Assembly: GCF_020073745.1 (NCBI RefSeq)
Contig: NZ_JAIRAU010000056.1
Location: 186,001 to 250,000 of the forward strand
Reading direction: 5' to 3'
DNA from: Nannocystis pusilla
Lineage (GTDB): Bacteria > Myxococcota_A > Polyangia > Nannocystales > Nannocystaceae
Length of the DNA: 64,000 nucleotides
The notes beneath the pieces are model-generated. The model searched no databases. It was not told the DNA's origin and worked only from the letters and a program-made list of their open reading frames with translations. Position numbers and translations under genes: made by a program. Shown here piece by piece: positions 32,614 through 41,211 of the stretch (positions are counted from its first letter, which is position 1; the number at the start of each line of letters is the position of its first letter).

Positions 32614-33933
32614 TCAGGCGAGGAGGTTCATCGCGTCGTCCTTCTCGATGACGATCGGGTACTGCTTCATCAGCTCGTGGCCGTCGATGCCGGCCAGGGC
32701 GCGCAGGTTGGCGTGGACGTGGCGCGGCTCGATGTGGATGCCCGAGTCGCTCTGCTTGAGCGTCTTGGGGTCCCAGTTGAGGGCGTTGTGGCGCTCGTCG
32801 CTGCCGCCGATGACGGTGTCGCCCTTGATGCCCTTGCCCATCATCATGAGGCTGGTGATGGCCCAGTGGTCCTTGCCCCGGGTGTCGTTGTAGCCGGGCG
32901 TGCGGCCGAAGTCGGAGCCGCACAGGACGACGAAGTTGTCGCCGATGCCCTGCAGGTCGGCCTCGGTCCACAGGAAGTCGAGGCCGTCGAGGATGTTGAT
33001 CAGCCGCGGGATGTGGTTGGCGTCGTGGTCGCCGTGGGTGTCGAAGCCGCCGATGTCGAGGTTGATCGAGATCGTGATGCCGGCGCGGAAGGCGGCCAGC
33101 GCGACCTGGATCTGGCGACGCAGCGGGTTCGGCCCGTTGTCGAGCTCGTCCGGCAGGTACTGCTGCAGCTTCTTCAGCTCGTTGCTGCCGGTGCGCGAGG
33201 CGTACATGTTGCCGACCGCCTTCTGCACGCGCGGCAGCTGCTCGGTGGCGAGGAGCCGCTCCTTGCGCGCCTCCTGGGCCTTCCTGATCAGGTCGCCGGC
33301 GACCGTCGAGTGGAACAGGCTGAGCTCGTCCTCGGGGTTGGCGCGGTCGGGGTAGGCGATGCGAGCGAGCGCGCCGGTGTTGCCGCTGCGCGTGCGGGCG
33401 ACCTGGCCCTGCGTGTCGTCGTAGCCGCCGAAGGAGAGGTAGCTCATCGGCAGCGCGTGCCCGTGCACGGCGGCGATCAGCGCGGCGAGGCTCGGGTAAC
33501 CCTCGGCCAGGCGGCCCGACCAGCAGTGACGCGAGCCGCTGTCGTGGCCGTTCGACTGCATGTCGAGGCCGTTGATCACGCGCAGCCGCTTGTAGTGCTT
33601 GTCGAAGAAGGTCTGGTAGGCGGTCGGGTTGTCCTCGGTGCCGATGTTCGGGTAGCGGATGTTGCCCGCGGCCTCGATCTGGTCGGTGGTGAAGGCGTGG
33701 TTCATCGCCTCGGGATCCTCGGGGCCCTTGCCGCCCTTCGGATCGCACAGCGAGGTCGGGTCCCAGCCGCCGCCGGCGTTGAGGAACACCCACAGCGGGC
33801 CGCCGTAGGTCTCGGCGAGCGGCGGGAGGTTGGGGTTCTTGAACGCCCCCGGGCGGCGGCCGGCGAACACGGTCGGAGACACGGCCGCGAGGCCCGCGAG
33901 GGACATGAGCTTGAAGAAATTACGACGGTCCAT
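32614..33933 (-). CDS. DUF1501 (sulfatase-like fold) exported protein
   Basis: A 439-residue protein beginning with a twin-arginine signal (MDRRNFFKLMSLAGLAAV). The mature domain is DUF1501: LWVFLNAGGGWDPTSLCDP, NGHDSGSRHCWSGRLAEGYPSLAALIA, ISINLDIGGFDTHGDHDANH and FGRTPGYNDTRGKDHW, with the metal-binding Asp/His pattern of the alkaline-phosphatase/sulfatase superfamily. The physiological reaction of DUF1501 proteins is unknown. The gene is immediately downstream of the haem-protein gene (18-base gap), the usual pairing seen in Planctomycetes and myxobacteria. Confidence 0.9.
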   Translation of the reverse strand: MDRRNFFKLMSLAGLAAVSPTVFAGRRPGAFKNPNLPPLAETYGGPLWVFLNAGGGWDPTSLCDPKGGKGPEDPEAMNHAFTTDQIEAAGNIRYPNIGTEDNPTAYQTFFDKHYKRLRVINGLDMQSNGHDSGSRHCWSGRLAEGYPSLAALIAAVHGHALPMSYLSFGGYDDTQGQVARTRSGNTGALARIAYPDRANPEDELSLFHSTVAGDLIRKAQEARKERLLATEQLPRVQKAVGNMYASRTGSNELKKLQQYLPDELDNGPNPLRRQIQVALAAFRAGITISINLDIGGFDTHGDHDANHIPRLINILDGLDFLWTEADLQGIGDNFVVLCGSDFGRTPGYNDTRGKDHWAITSLMMMGKGIKGDTVIGGSDERHNALNWDPKTLKQSDSGIHIEPRHVHANLRALAGIDGHELMKQYPIVIEKDDAMNLLA

Positions 33934-33951
33934 GATGTCCTCCTTCGGGGC

Positions 33952-36246
33952 CTATTCGTGCAGGAAGCGGTAATCCGACAGCATGTAGGCGAGGACGCCC
34001 ATCCACGCGCGGATGGTGTAGTCGCTGTCCGTGTTGATCCGGTTCTCCTCGGGGAGCGGGTTGCCGGTCCACCAGTCCTGGTTGGCCCGGCACGGCGGCT
34101 CGACCGGGTAGGTGCCGGCGGCGAGGCCCGCCTTGCCGTCCTGCCAGATCTCGAAGAACAGGTTGTACGCCGCGTCGATCTCGGGGTCGCCGATGTCGTA
34201 GTGCTCGCCCAGCACGTGGTCGTACAGGTGCGCGATGTTGGCGCGGATGGCGTCGGTCACCGCCGGCACGGCGAAGCCGTTCTCGTCCTGCGGGACGAAG
34301 CTGGTCTCGACGTACGGGAACAGCAGGCGGTCCGACGGGTCCTTGGCGAACTCCCGCGCGGTGACCCGGCACGACATCTCGTTCGACATGCGCAGGGCGA
34401 TGTTCGCCATGATGCCGTTCGGCTCGGTGATGCGGGTGACGATCGAGTCGGAGTCGATGCCGCCGTAGAAGATCTTGTACTCGTTCTCGTTGAGCAGGTA
34501 GTCGGAGTCGCCGGGCCCGTTGCGCCACGGGTAGCCGGTGACCGCCTCGATCTTGCGCGCGAGCTGCTCGGGCGTCAGGTGCTGCGCGGTGCCGAGGTTC
34601 GCCAGCTCGCGGGCCCGGCCGTCCTCGAGCTCACCGCGCACGTTGGTGGCCCGGAAGTAGTCGGTCTTGATGATCTCGCGGAAGACGACCTTGAGGTTGT
34701 AGTTGTTCTCCTTGAACTTCTTGGCGATGCCCTTGATGACGCGGTCCTGGACCTCGAACGCCTTGAGCGCCTCCTCGAAGCCGGGCATGGCGGCGTCGAA
34801 CGGCTCGTTGAGCGGGTCGTTGCCGGTGAGGCCCTTCCACACGATGGTGACGGCGGCCTGGGCGAAGCGGTCGTCGGCGACGAGCTGCTTGGCCAGCCAC
34901 TGCTCCGACTTGGCCTCCTGGCCCTCGGGCACCTTGGCCTCGCCGAAGCCCGGCAGCAGCATCTCCGGGTACCAGAACATCGCCTCGGTCTCGGCCTGCG
35001 GGACGTAGTCGCCCTCGTCGTTGAAGTTCTGGAAGGCGCCGGCGACCGGGTCGATGACGTTGTGGCAGACGTTGCAGTTGGGGTTCTCGCGCGTGGCGTT
35101 CGGCGTCTTGATCGCGGTGGGATCGATCGGCCGCTCGCCGAGCCGCAGCACGTCGGTGGCGAGGAAGAACTTGTAGGTCATCCGCGCGCGGTGGCGGTTG
35201 CGGTTGGTCGGCGTGGTCGGGAAGCGGTTCAGCCACATCGCCGAGGTCAGCACCCCGGCGTGCGGGATGCCGGGCAGCTTGCCGGTGGCGAGCTCCTTCC
35301 AGTCGTTGGGATCCTTGAACGGCACCGTCACGCCGTAGGCCTTGGCCGAGAACGGCGTGAAGACCATGTAGTCGGCCTCGACGATGTCGGTGTACGGCAG
35401 GTCGTTCTTGACGATCCACGCGACGAGGTTGAGCGCCTCGCGGGCGACGCTGGTGTTGGTCCACCAGCGGTACTGCTCGCGCTCGTCGTCCGGCAGGCCC
35501 TCGAACCAGTAGGCGTCGGGGTACTTCTCGGCGTTGAGCAGCTCGACGGCCCCGTTGCCGCCGATGTAGCGGTCGGTCAGGAACACGTCGTTGTAGATCT
35601 CGATGACGCGCTCGATGAACGCGTCCTCCTTCATCAGCGCCTCGAGCACCGGGTCGAGCTGGTCGATGCCGAAGCCGCGGACCGCCTCGTACTCCTCGGG
35701 CGTCGGCAGGCGGCCGGCCAGCGCCAGCGTGGCCTTGCGCAGGGTGTCGACCTCGTCGAGCAGCTCGACGTCGTCGAAGAAGTTGCCGAGGTTGACCTTG
35801 CCCTCGCACTCGACCGGGTTGTTGAACCGGTTGAGCAGCGCCTGCAGGTCCTGGTACTCCTGGCTGTCGGGCTTGAGCTGCAGGCCGCCCTCGTGCTCGA
35901 CCCGCATCGACGGCTTGGCGAGGATCAGCGGCAGGCCGTCGACCTCGTAGCGCGCGAGGTCCTGCACCAGCTTCATGTTCGCCTCGAGGTAGCCGGGCAC
36001 CTCCTTGGGCGTGAGGACGAACTTGGTGTGCTTGGCGACGCCGGTCGAGTTGTGACAGGCGTTGCAGGTGGCCGACAGCGTGGTCGCCCACACCTTCTCG
36101 CGGAAGAACACGTCGGTGGGTACACACTCGCCGTCGTCGACTTCGGAGCAGGCGGTCAGGCCGAGGCCGAGGCAGGTGCCGGTCACGGCGATCAGCGCCG
36201 CGCGCTTGACCAGCTCGCTGGTTCGTTTCGGGTGAGAACGGGTCAT
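33952..36246 (-). CDS. Exported haem-binding protein with DUF1588/DUF1585-like regions
   Basis: A 764-residue predicted lipoprotein (Cys33). Two c-type haem motifs are visible: CNACH at residues 61-65 and CNVCH near residue 390, the latter in NCNVCHNVIDPVAGAFQNF, typical of DUF1588-type cytochrome-like proteins. The C-terminal third (about 560-760) resembles DUF1585. Such proteins are paired with DUF1501 proteins, as here, and are thought to act in the periplasm or at the outer membrane in redox or polymer degradation, but no reaction is established. The start at 36246 has a GAGGAG ribosome-binding site 8 bases upstream. Confidence 0.85.
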   Translation of the reverse strand: MTRSHPKRTSELVKRAALIAVTGTCLGLGLTACSEVDDGECVPTDVFFREKVWATTLSATCNACHNSTGVAKHTKFVLTPKEVPGYLEANMKLVQDLARYEVDGLPLILAKPSMRVEHEGGLQLKPDSQEYQDLQALLNRFNNPVECEGKVNLGNFFDDVELLDEVDTLRKATLALAGRLPTPEEYEAVRGFGIDQLDPVLEALMKEDAFIERVIEIYNDVFLTDRYIGGNGAVELLNAEKYPDAYWFEGLPDDEREQYRWWTNTSVAREALNLVAWIVKNDLPYTDIVEADYMVFTPFSAKAYGVTVPFKDPNDWKELATGKLPGIPHAGVLTSAMWLNRFPTTPTNRNRHRARMTYKFFLATDVLRLGERPIDPTAIKTPNATRENPNCNVCHNVIDPVAGAFQNFNDEGDYVPQAETEAMFWYPEMLLPGFGEAKVPEGQEAKSEQWLAKQLVADDRFAQAAVTIVWKGLTGNDPLNEPFDAAMPGFEEALKAFEVQDRVIKGIAKKFKENNYNLKVVFREIIKTDYFRATNVRGELEDGRARELANLGTAQHLTPEQLARKIEAVTGYPWRNGPGDSDYLLNENEYKIFYGGIDSDSIVTRITEPNGIMANIALRMSNEMSCRVTAREFAKDPSDRLLFPYVETSFVPQDENGFAVPAVTDAIRANIAHLYDHVLGEHYDIGDPEIDAAYNLFFEIWQDGKAGLAAGTYPVEPPCRANQDWWTGNPLPEENRINTDSDYTIRAWMGVLAYMLSDYRFLHE

Positions 36247-36578
36247 CGTGCGACTCCTCGTGCTAAAGGGGCGAGACGCATGCTCGCCACCGATGCATCG
36301 TAAAGGCGACTACACAGCCGCTGCAAGCACTACACGCGGGCGAATCCGATCGCCGCTCGCCGGCCGCGGAGCCGGGGGGAAATACCCGAGGGCGATGCAG
36401 ACGAGATGTCCGAAGAGACAGCTGATGCGAGCACCCGAATTACGGCCAACTGCGGCGAACTACGGCGATCGACGTCGAAGCTGGGGGGACGCGACCATGC
36501 GCCACGCAGCCCGCGTTCGTGCGCTGCGGACTGGCGGCGACGGTCGAGCTCACCGCGAAGGAGAGCGATCGCGCGGCG
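36247..36578. other. 332-base gap upstream of the haem-protein operon
   Basis: No gene is supported. It holds the presumed promoter of the leftward haem-protein/DUF1501 operon (see separate entry) and one unit of the 14-base repeat at 36404-36421 (gatgtccgaagaga then cagc). The part nearest 36579 is the 3' side of the ZU5/EGF gene, and I see no terminator. Confidence 0.55.
36297..36326 (-). promoter_or_regulatory. Possible sigma70-type promoter for the haem-protein/DUF1501 operon
   Basis: On the minus strand TTGCAG (36326-36321) and TACGAT (36302-36297) are 18 bases apart and lie about 50 bases ahead of the start codon at 36246. Each box matches the consensus at four of six positions, in a locally A/T-richer stretch. 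Weak but well placed. Confidence 0.35.
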
Positions 36579-37853
36579 CTACGTGGTCGACGTCGTCGTC
36601 GTCGAAGACGCGTCGGTGGTCGACATGTCCCCGCTCGTCGTCGATGTCTCGTCGCCGGTGGTCGTGGTGTCCGGGCCCGTGGTCGTGGTGTCCGGACCCG
36701 TGGTCGTGGTGTCGGGCCCGGTGGTGTCAGGCTCCGTCGTCGCCGGCGGCGGCTCGCCCACGCACTGACCCTCGTTGCAGTCCTGACCGTCGCCGCAGTC
36801 GCCACACCAGCCGCCGCAACCGTCGTCGCCGCATTCGCGGCCCTCACAGCTCGGCACGCAATTGCAGGCCAGGGGATCTTCCACCGGCGCGGCGTAGCCG
36901 TCGTCGCACATGCACAGGGCCGCGCCGCTCGAGCTGTCGCAGGTGCCGTGGCCGGAGCAGCTCTCGAGGTAACACGCGCCGGTGAGGAAGGGCAGATAAC
37001 CGACGCTGTGGGCGAGATCTCCGCTGCCGACCTGGACCTCGACCAACACCGCGTTGTCGATCTTGCCGAGCAGGAACGGCACCGCGTCGACGGTCACCTG
37101 GGTGCTGTTGACGATCACCGAGCCGGTGGCGAGGCCGCCCGAGCACCCGGAGGTGATGCTGCCGCCCATCACGCTGGCGAACTTGAGGCCGCAGTAGCGG
37201 CTGCCGTCGCCGTTGAGTGGCCGATTGGACATGCCCGTCGGGTCATACACGGTGAAGCCGACGTCGAGCATGGCGCTGCCCTTCGGCGAGACCTTGACCG
37301 TGGCGATGTCGAGGAGCGGCTTGCCGTAGTCGACGTCGGTGGGGATGCGCGCGAGCTTCGGCTCGTCGACGGTGGCCGCGATCTCGCCGCCGGCCGCGAG
37401 CGCGACGACGCCGAGGCCGCCGATGTACGCGAGGGCGCGCTCGTCCCCGGCGGCGTGGGCGACCACGCGGCCCTCGCCGCGGCGCCACAGGATCGTCGGC
37501 TGCGCGGGCGCGTCGCCGGCGAAGGTCAGCTCGGCGGGGATCCGCAGGTCGAGGTCGGTGGGCTCGATGCGGTACGCGCCGCCGGACTGCTTGAAATCGC
37601 CGCGCGTGAGGTCGTCGTCGACGGGACGGATGACGATCTGGCGGGTCGCGAGCAACGCGCCGGCCGGGATCTTGAGGGTGGGCCCCTCCTCGATCGACAG
37701 CTCGCCGCCTTCGGGGCCGATCAGCGCGTAGACGGCGGACGTGTCCTGACAGCCAGGTACGAGCACCGCCGCGGCGAGGAAGAACGAGCGGACGAGGGGG
37801 AGCCGAAGAGAAGCGACCGTCACGAACAACCCGTATACCCGAAATGGGGTCAC
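36579..37853 (-). CDS. ZU5/EGF-like lipoprotein with Thr-rich tail
   Basis: A 424-residue predicted lipoprotein (Cys35 after VLVPG). Residues about 45-80 (LIGPEGGELSIEEGPTLKIPAGAL) match the start of a ZU5-like domain, a module found in protein-interaction and autoproteolytic proteins. A beta-rich middle region is followed by an EGF-like Cys cluster (CYLESCSGHGTCDSSSGAALCMC and CEGRECGDDGCGGWCGDCGDGQDC). Unlike the other lipoproteins, the Thr-rich tether is at the C-terminus, built from three 21-base repeats and a run of Ser/Thr. This placement is odd for an N-terminally anchored protein and could be a glycosylated stalk. Monocistronic. Confidence 0.75.
   Translation of the reverse strand: MTPFRVYGLFVTVASLRLPLVRSFFLAAAVLVPGCQDTSAVYALIGPEGGELSIEEGPTLKIPAGALLATRQIVIRPVDDDLTRGDFKQSGGAYRIEPTDLDLRIPAELTFAGDAPAQPTILWRRGEGRVVAHAAGDERALAYIGGLGVVALAAGGEIAATVDEPKLARIPTDVDYGKPLLDIATVKVSPKGSAMLDVGFTVYDPTGMSNRPLNGDGSRYCGLKFASVMGGSITSGCSGGLATGSVIVNSTQVTVDAVPFLLGKIDNAVLVEVQVGSGDLAHSVGYLPFLTGACYLESCSGHGTCDSSSGAALCMCDDGYAAPVEDPLACNCVPSCEGRECGDDGCGGWCGDCGDGQDCNEGQCVGEPPPATTEPDTTGPDTTTTGPDTTTTGPDTTTTGDETSTTSGDMSTTDASSTTTTSTT
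36658..36720 (-). repeat. Three 21-base tandem repeats encoding TGPDTTT
   Basis: Three head-to-tail copies (36658-36678, 36679-36699, 36700-36720) differ at one or two bases. They encode GPDTTTT repeats at the C-terminus of the ZU5/EGF lipoprotein. Copy number is likely to vary between strains. Confidence 0.85.
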
Positions 37854-37862
37854 CTCAGAAGG

Positions 37863-38663
37863 TCATCGGACGTCTGCCTGCGGGGCCGTATCGTGGGAGA
37901 GGTCGAGCAGCCACAGGTCCGCTCTCGCGGCGAGCACCGGACCTTCGAGCGGCAGCGCGTGCGGGGATTCGGTGGGACCCCGAAGGAGCGCGCCGAGGAG
38001 GTCGATCCAGCGCGCGCATCGATCGAGGATCCACGCGTCGCTGGTCGCGACCACGCCGACGTGCTGCGCCAATATAGGATCGGGGTGATGCACGAGCTGC
38101 ACGGTCCACGGCAGCTCGTGCTCGCGAGCGCGGGCCTCGAGCAGCGCGCGGAGACGACCGCTGCCCGCGACAGGTCGGTCCAGGTACCACACGACCTGCG
38201 CGGGCGGACGCGCGCCACGGCCGTGCAGGAGCCGCGCGATCGCGTCGACGGCGAAGCTGGTCTCGAGCACCTGTTCGTAAGCGCCATGGACGGCCGCGAG
38301 GTCGCGCAGCGCCCCGTCACGGCCGCGTAGCACGACGCCGTGCGACAGCGCCGACTCGACGGTGATGAGCGCGTTGAGGCCGTCGATCGCGAGGTCGACG
38401 CCGGCGAGATCGGCCAGGTCGGCCCGGGTGGCGCGGCGGCGCTCGCGGGCCTCGTCGCTGCAGGCCGAGCGCAGGACGGCCATTCGCTGCCTGGCCGAAA
38501 GGGCATGTTTGTCGCCGACCAGCTTGAGAGCGGCGTCGCCGCTGTAGCCGCGCGTGAGCAGCCACGAGAGGTCGGCGACGGCGGAGCGCAGGGCAGGGCG
38601 GGCGTCGAGGCCGAACAGGCGGTCGTCGCCGGTGGCGCGGGCGCGGCGGCGGAGCTCGGTCAT
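37863..38663 (-). CDS. DUF434 family protein
   Basis: A 266-residue protein beginning at ATG 38663, which overlaps the stop of the Rieske gene by 4 bases. The N-terminal segment ALRSAVADLSWLLTRGYSGDAALKLVGDKHALSARQRMAVLRSACS is the DUF434 signature. The C-terminal domain contains LDRPVAGSGRLRALLEA and VVATSDAWILDRCARWIDL, like the DUF5616 region that usually follows DUF434. The biochemical role is unknown; the C-terminal half resembles a nucleotidase or toprim-like fold only by size. Coupling to the oxygenase gene is probably coincidental transcription or a shared stress function. A repeat unit is embedded at 38490-38507. Confidence 0.8.
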   Translation of the reverse strand: MTELRRRARATGDDRLFGLDARPALRSAVADLSWLLTRGYSGDAALKLVGDKHALSARQRMAVLRSACSDEARERRRATRADLADLAGVDLAIDGLNALITVESALSHGVVLRGRDGALRDLAAVHGAYEQVLETSFAVDAIARLLHGRGARPPAQVVWYLDRPVAGSGRLRALLEARAREHELPWTVQLVHHPDPILAQHVGVVATSDAWILDRCARWIDLLGALLRGPTESPHALPLEGPVLAARADLWLLDLSHDTAPQADVR

Positions 38664-39703
38664 GGGCGGATGGCGACGAGCCGCGCGGGCGCGGCGGGTT
38701 CGGCGGGGTCGTCCCAGCGGAGGCCCCAGTCGCGCTCCAGCAGGCACTCGCGCCGCAGCTTGCGGAACACCAGCGGGATGGCGTCGCTCTTGGCGTGGAC
38801 CTCGAGGCTCATGTCCAACGGGACAGCTCGGGGGCGCTGCGACTCGACGATCGGCTGGTCCTCGAGGAAGATCCGGTGGGTGCGCGCGCGGGCGTTGCCG
38901 TCGGCCCAGGCGCCCTTGAAGAAGTCGCGCAGCATGATCCAGCGGGTCAGCGTGTGCTCGTCGTCGAGCGGGATGTTGGTGCTGAAGAGGATCATCTTCA
39001 TGCCGCCGAGGTCGAGATCGAGGCGGGTGTAGCACGGCATGTAGAAGGCGACGCGCGTCTTGACCGGCGGGCGGTCCTTCGGCAGCACCAGCGACCACAG
39101 GCCGCCGGGCGGCGGAGCGACCAGCGCGACGGAGGCGCTGGCGCCCCACGGGTGGGCCTCGATGACGTAGTCGTCGACCTCGGGCCGCGCGGGGTTGCCG
39201 AACGAGCGCGAGTGGACGAACGGGGCGTGGGCGATGTCGATGCCGTTCTCGACCACGCGGGCGTAGTGCGCGTGCCACAGGAACCGGCCGTGGATGGCCT
39301 TCCAGCCGGGATCGCCGTACTCGGGCAGCGGCGGGATCGGCGGCCGCTCGTCGCCCTCGAGGTCGCCGACGAACAGCCAGACCCAGCCGTGGCGCTCCTC
39401 GGTGGGGTAGCTGCGCACGGCGGCCTTGCGCGGGACGCGGGCGTCGCCGGTGTTGGCGGGGATCGCCACGCAGGCGCCGCCGGGCTCGAAGGCCCAGCCG
39501 TGGTAGGGACACACGATGTGGTCCCCGGAACATGTCCCCTGGGACAGAGATGCGCCGCGGTGGGGGCAGCGGTCGTCGAGGGCGACGACCTTGCCGGCGC
39601 GGTCGCGCCACAGCACGAACTCGTGGCCGAGCATGCGCAGCTGCACCGGCCGCGCGGTGACCTCGGACGACCGGTGGCAGGCGTACCAGAAGTTCTTGAG
39701 CAC
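38660..39703 (-). CDS. Rieske non-haem iron oxygenase, PaO/VanA-like
   Basis: A 347-residue oxygenase. The Rieske [2Fe-2S] ligands are Cys46-x-His48 (RCPHRG) and Cys65-x-x-His68 (CPYHGW). The mononuclear iron site is in ENGIDIAHAPFVHSRSFG, with the Asp/His set of the family. These enzymes hydroxylate or demethylate aromatic, sterol or porphyrin-type substrates with electrons from a partner reductase. No reductase is adjacent and the substrate is unknown. The start MLKNFWYAC is typical of this family. Its stop overlaps the DUF434 start (ATGA). Confidence 0.9.
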   Translation of the reverse strand: MLKNFWYACHRSSEVTARPVQLRMLGHEFVLWRDRAGKVVALDDRCPHRGASLSQGTCSGDHIVCPYHGWAFEPGGACVAIPANTGDARVPRKAAVRSYPTEERHGWVWLFVGDLEGDERPPIPPLPEYGDPGWKAIHGRFLWHAHYARVVENGIDIAHAPFVHSRSFGNPARPEVDDYVIEAHPWGASASVALVAPPPGGLWSLVLPKDRPPVKTRVAFYMPCYTRLDLDLGGMKMILFSTNIPLDDEHTLTRWIMLRDFFKGAWADGNARARTHRIFLEDQPIVESQRPRAVPLDMSLEVHAKSDAIPLVFRKLRRECLLERDWGLRWDDPAEPAAPARLVAIRP

Positions 39704-39805
39704 GACGCCCGGTGTAGCACGCGGGCGCCGCGGCGCACCAACGCGGGCGCGGCCGCGCGGCGGAGGTGACGCCGCGGTCGAGGTCGCCGAGCCGCAGGCC
39801 GCGGG

Positions 39806-41023
39806 CTACATCGGCTGGAACGGGGCGCAGGTCGAGACGCCGGCGCCGACGATGCGGATCGGGGCGGCGTTGTTGACGGTGGTGAGCTGCTGCTGGCCGT
39901 CGTTGTCGCTGTCGTCGTAGTCGAGGTGGGTGACCTTGCTGACCAGCGGGTTGGCGCTCTCGGTGAAGAAGTAGAAGTCGCCGGCGAAGAAGGAGAACGC
40001 GAAGGCGTTGGTCAGCGGGAGGTTCTGCAGCGGGAAGCTGCTGATCTCCGCGCCGTTGGCCTTGTCGCGCTCGACGAGCTTCGACGGCACGCCGCCGAAC
40101 GAGAACACGCGGCCGTCGCCGGTGCCGGTCATCTCGGCGCCGTTGAAGTTGGTCTTGGAGATGAGGTCGATGAGCAGGGTATCGGGGTCGACGCTGAGGA
40201 AGTCGCCGGAGTTGGGGCCCTCGCTGAAGCCGCCGATGCCGTCGTAGGTGTTGCCGTAGAGGCGGTCACACTGATCGGAGGCGCTGTTGGACACGAACGC
40301 CATGCCGAAGTAGCCGACGCCCTGCTGGTTGGGGTTGTAGCCGGGGTCGATGCAGTTGGTCGGATCGGTGACGTCGATCTTCCAGATCTCGCCGACGGGG
40401 CTGTTGAACATGACCCACGCGAAGCCGAGGCGGTCGACGGCCATCGAGAAGGTGTTGGTCATGCCGTTGCAGCTGAAGGACCCGAGCATGGCGAACTGGT
40501 TGGTCTCCGGGTAGTACTTCCACAGCTCGGCGTCGTCGGAGAGGACGAAGATGCCGTCGTCGAGCGGGACCTCGATGTCCGGACACTCGCACGCGGCGGG
40601 CTGGCCGGTGGTGGTGTCGTCGGTGGTCGAGCTGGTGTCGTTCGTGGTGGTGTCGCCGGTGGTGGTGGTGGTGGTGTCGTTCGTGGTGGTGGTGGTGGTG
40701 GTGGTGTCGCTCGTGGTGGTGTCGACGCCCATGGTGGTGGTGTCGGTCGTCGACTCGGTGGTGGTCGAGGTGGTCGGCGACGTCTCCGTGCCCTCGGTCG
40801 TGGCCTGCGAGTCGGTCTGACCCATGGTGCCGCCCTGCGTCGGCTCCTCGGTCGCGCTCATGCTCACGTTCGAGTTGGTCGAGGTGGTGGTGTCGGTCGC
40901 GACGTTGGTGTCACTGCCGGTGGCGCTGTCGGTGGCAGCGGCGGTGGCGCCGCCGTTGTCGCCGCAGGCGGCGAGCAGGACGGCCAGGATCCATGCGGAA
41001 TGGTTGAGGGAATGTTCTTTCAT
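39806..41023 (-). CDS. Lipoprotein with extremely long Thr/Ser tether and propeller-like domain
   Basis: A 405-residue predicted lipoprotein (Cys20, LLAAC). Residues about 25-145 are nearly all Thr, Ser, Asp, Gly and Glu, including long Thr runs coded by near-perfect gtggtg/gtcgtg microsatellite DNA at 40604-40760. The mature domain starts at CECPDIEVPLDDG and resembles a beta-propeller (ILSDDAELWKYYPETNQFAMLG, MAVDRLGFAWVMF, LYGNTYDGIGGF). Function unknown; likely a stalked surface binding protein. The Thr tract is a candidate for length variation. Confidence 0.8.
   Translation of the reverse strand: MKEHSLNHSAWILAVLLAACGDNGGATAAATDSATGSDTNVATDTTTSTNSNVSMSATEEPTQGGTMGQTDSQATTEGTETSPTTSTTTESTTDTTTMGVDTTTSDTTTTTTTTNDTTTTTTGDTTTNDTSSTTDDTTTGQPAACECPDIEVPLDDGIFVLSDDAELWKYYPETNQFAMLGSFSCNGMTNTFSMAVDRLGFAWVMFNSPVGEIWKIDVTDPTNCIDPGYNPNQQGVGYFGMAFVSNSASDQCDRLYGNTYDGIGGFSEGPNSGDFLSVDPDTLLIDLISKTNFNGAEMTGTGDGRVFSFGGVPSKLVERDKANGAEISSFPLQNLPLTNAFAFSFFAGDFYFFTESANPLVSKVTHLDYDDSDNDGQQQLTTVNNAAPIRIVGAGVSTCAPFQPM
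40604..40760. repeat. Thr-codon microsatellite
   Basis: A low-complexity stretch dominated by ggt/gtc/tgt triplets (on the minus strand acc/gac/aca), encoding Thr-rich tether residues of the lipoprotein. Runs such as ggtggtggtggtggtggtgtcg are prone to slippage. Confidence 0.8.
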
Positions 41024-41211
41024 CCGCGCAGCGTAACAATTTCGGTCCGGGCCATGGGCGTAGCGGGCGCGCGGGCGCGCGCGGTTTCACGACCGCTGCG
41101 TGATCCGGTTCACGACGCCGCTGACGCAGTCGCTGACGGTTTTCGGGCCCGAGCGGCGACGACACGGCGCGAGGGCTGAATAGGATCCGCGCGTGGCGCG
41201 TTGCGAACCCC

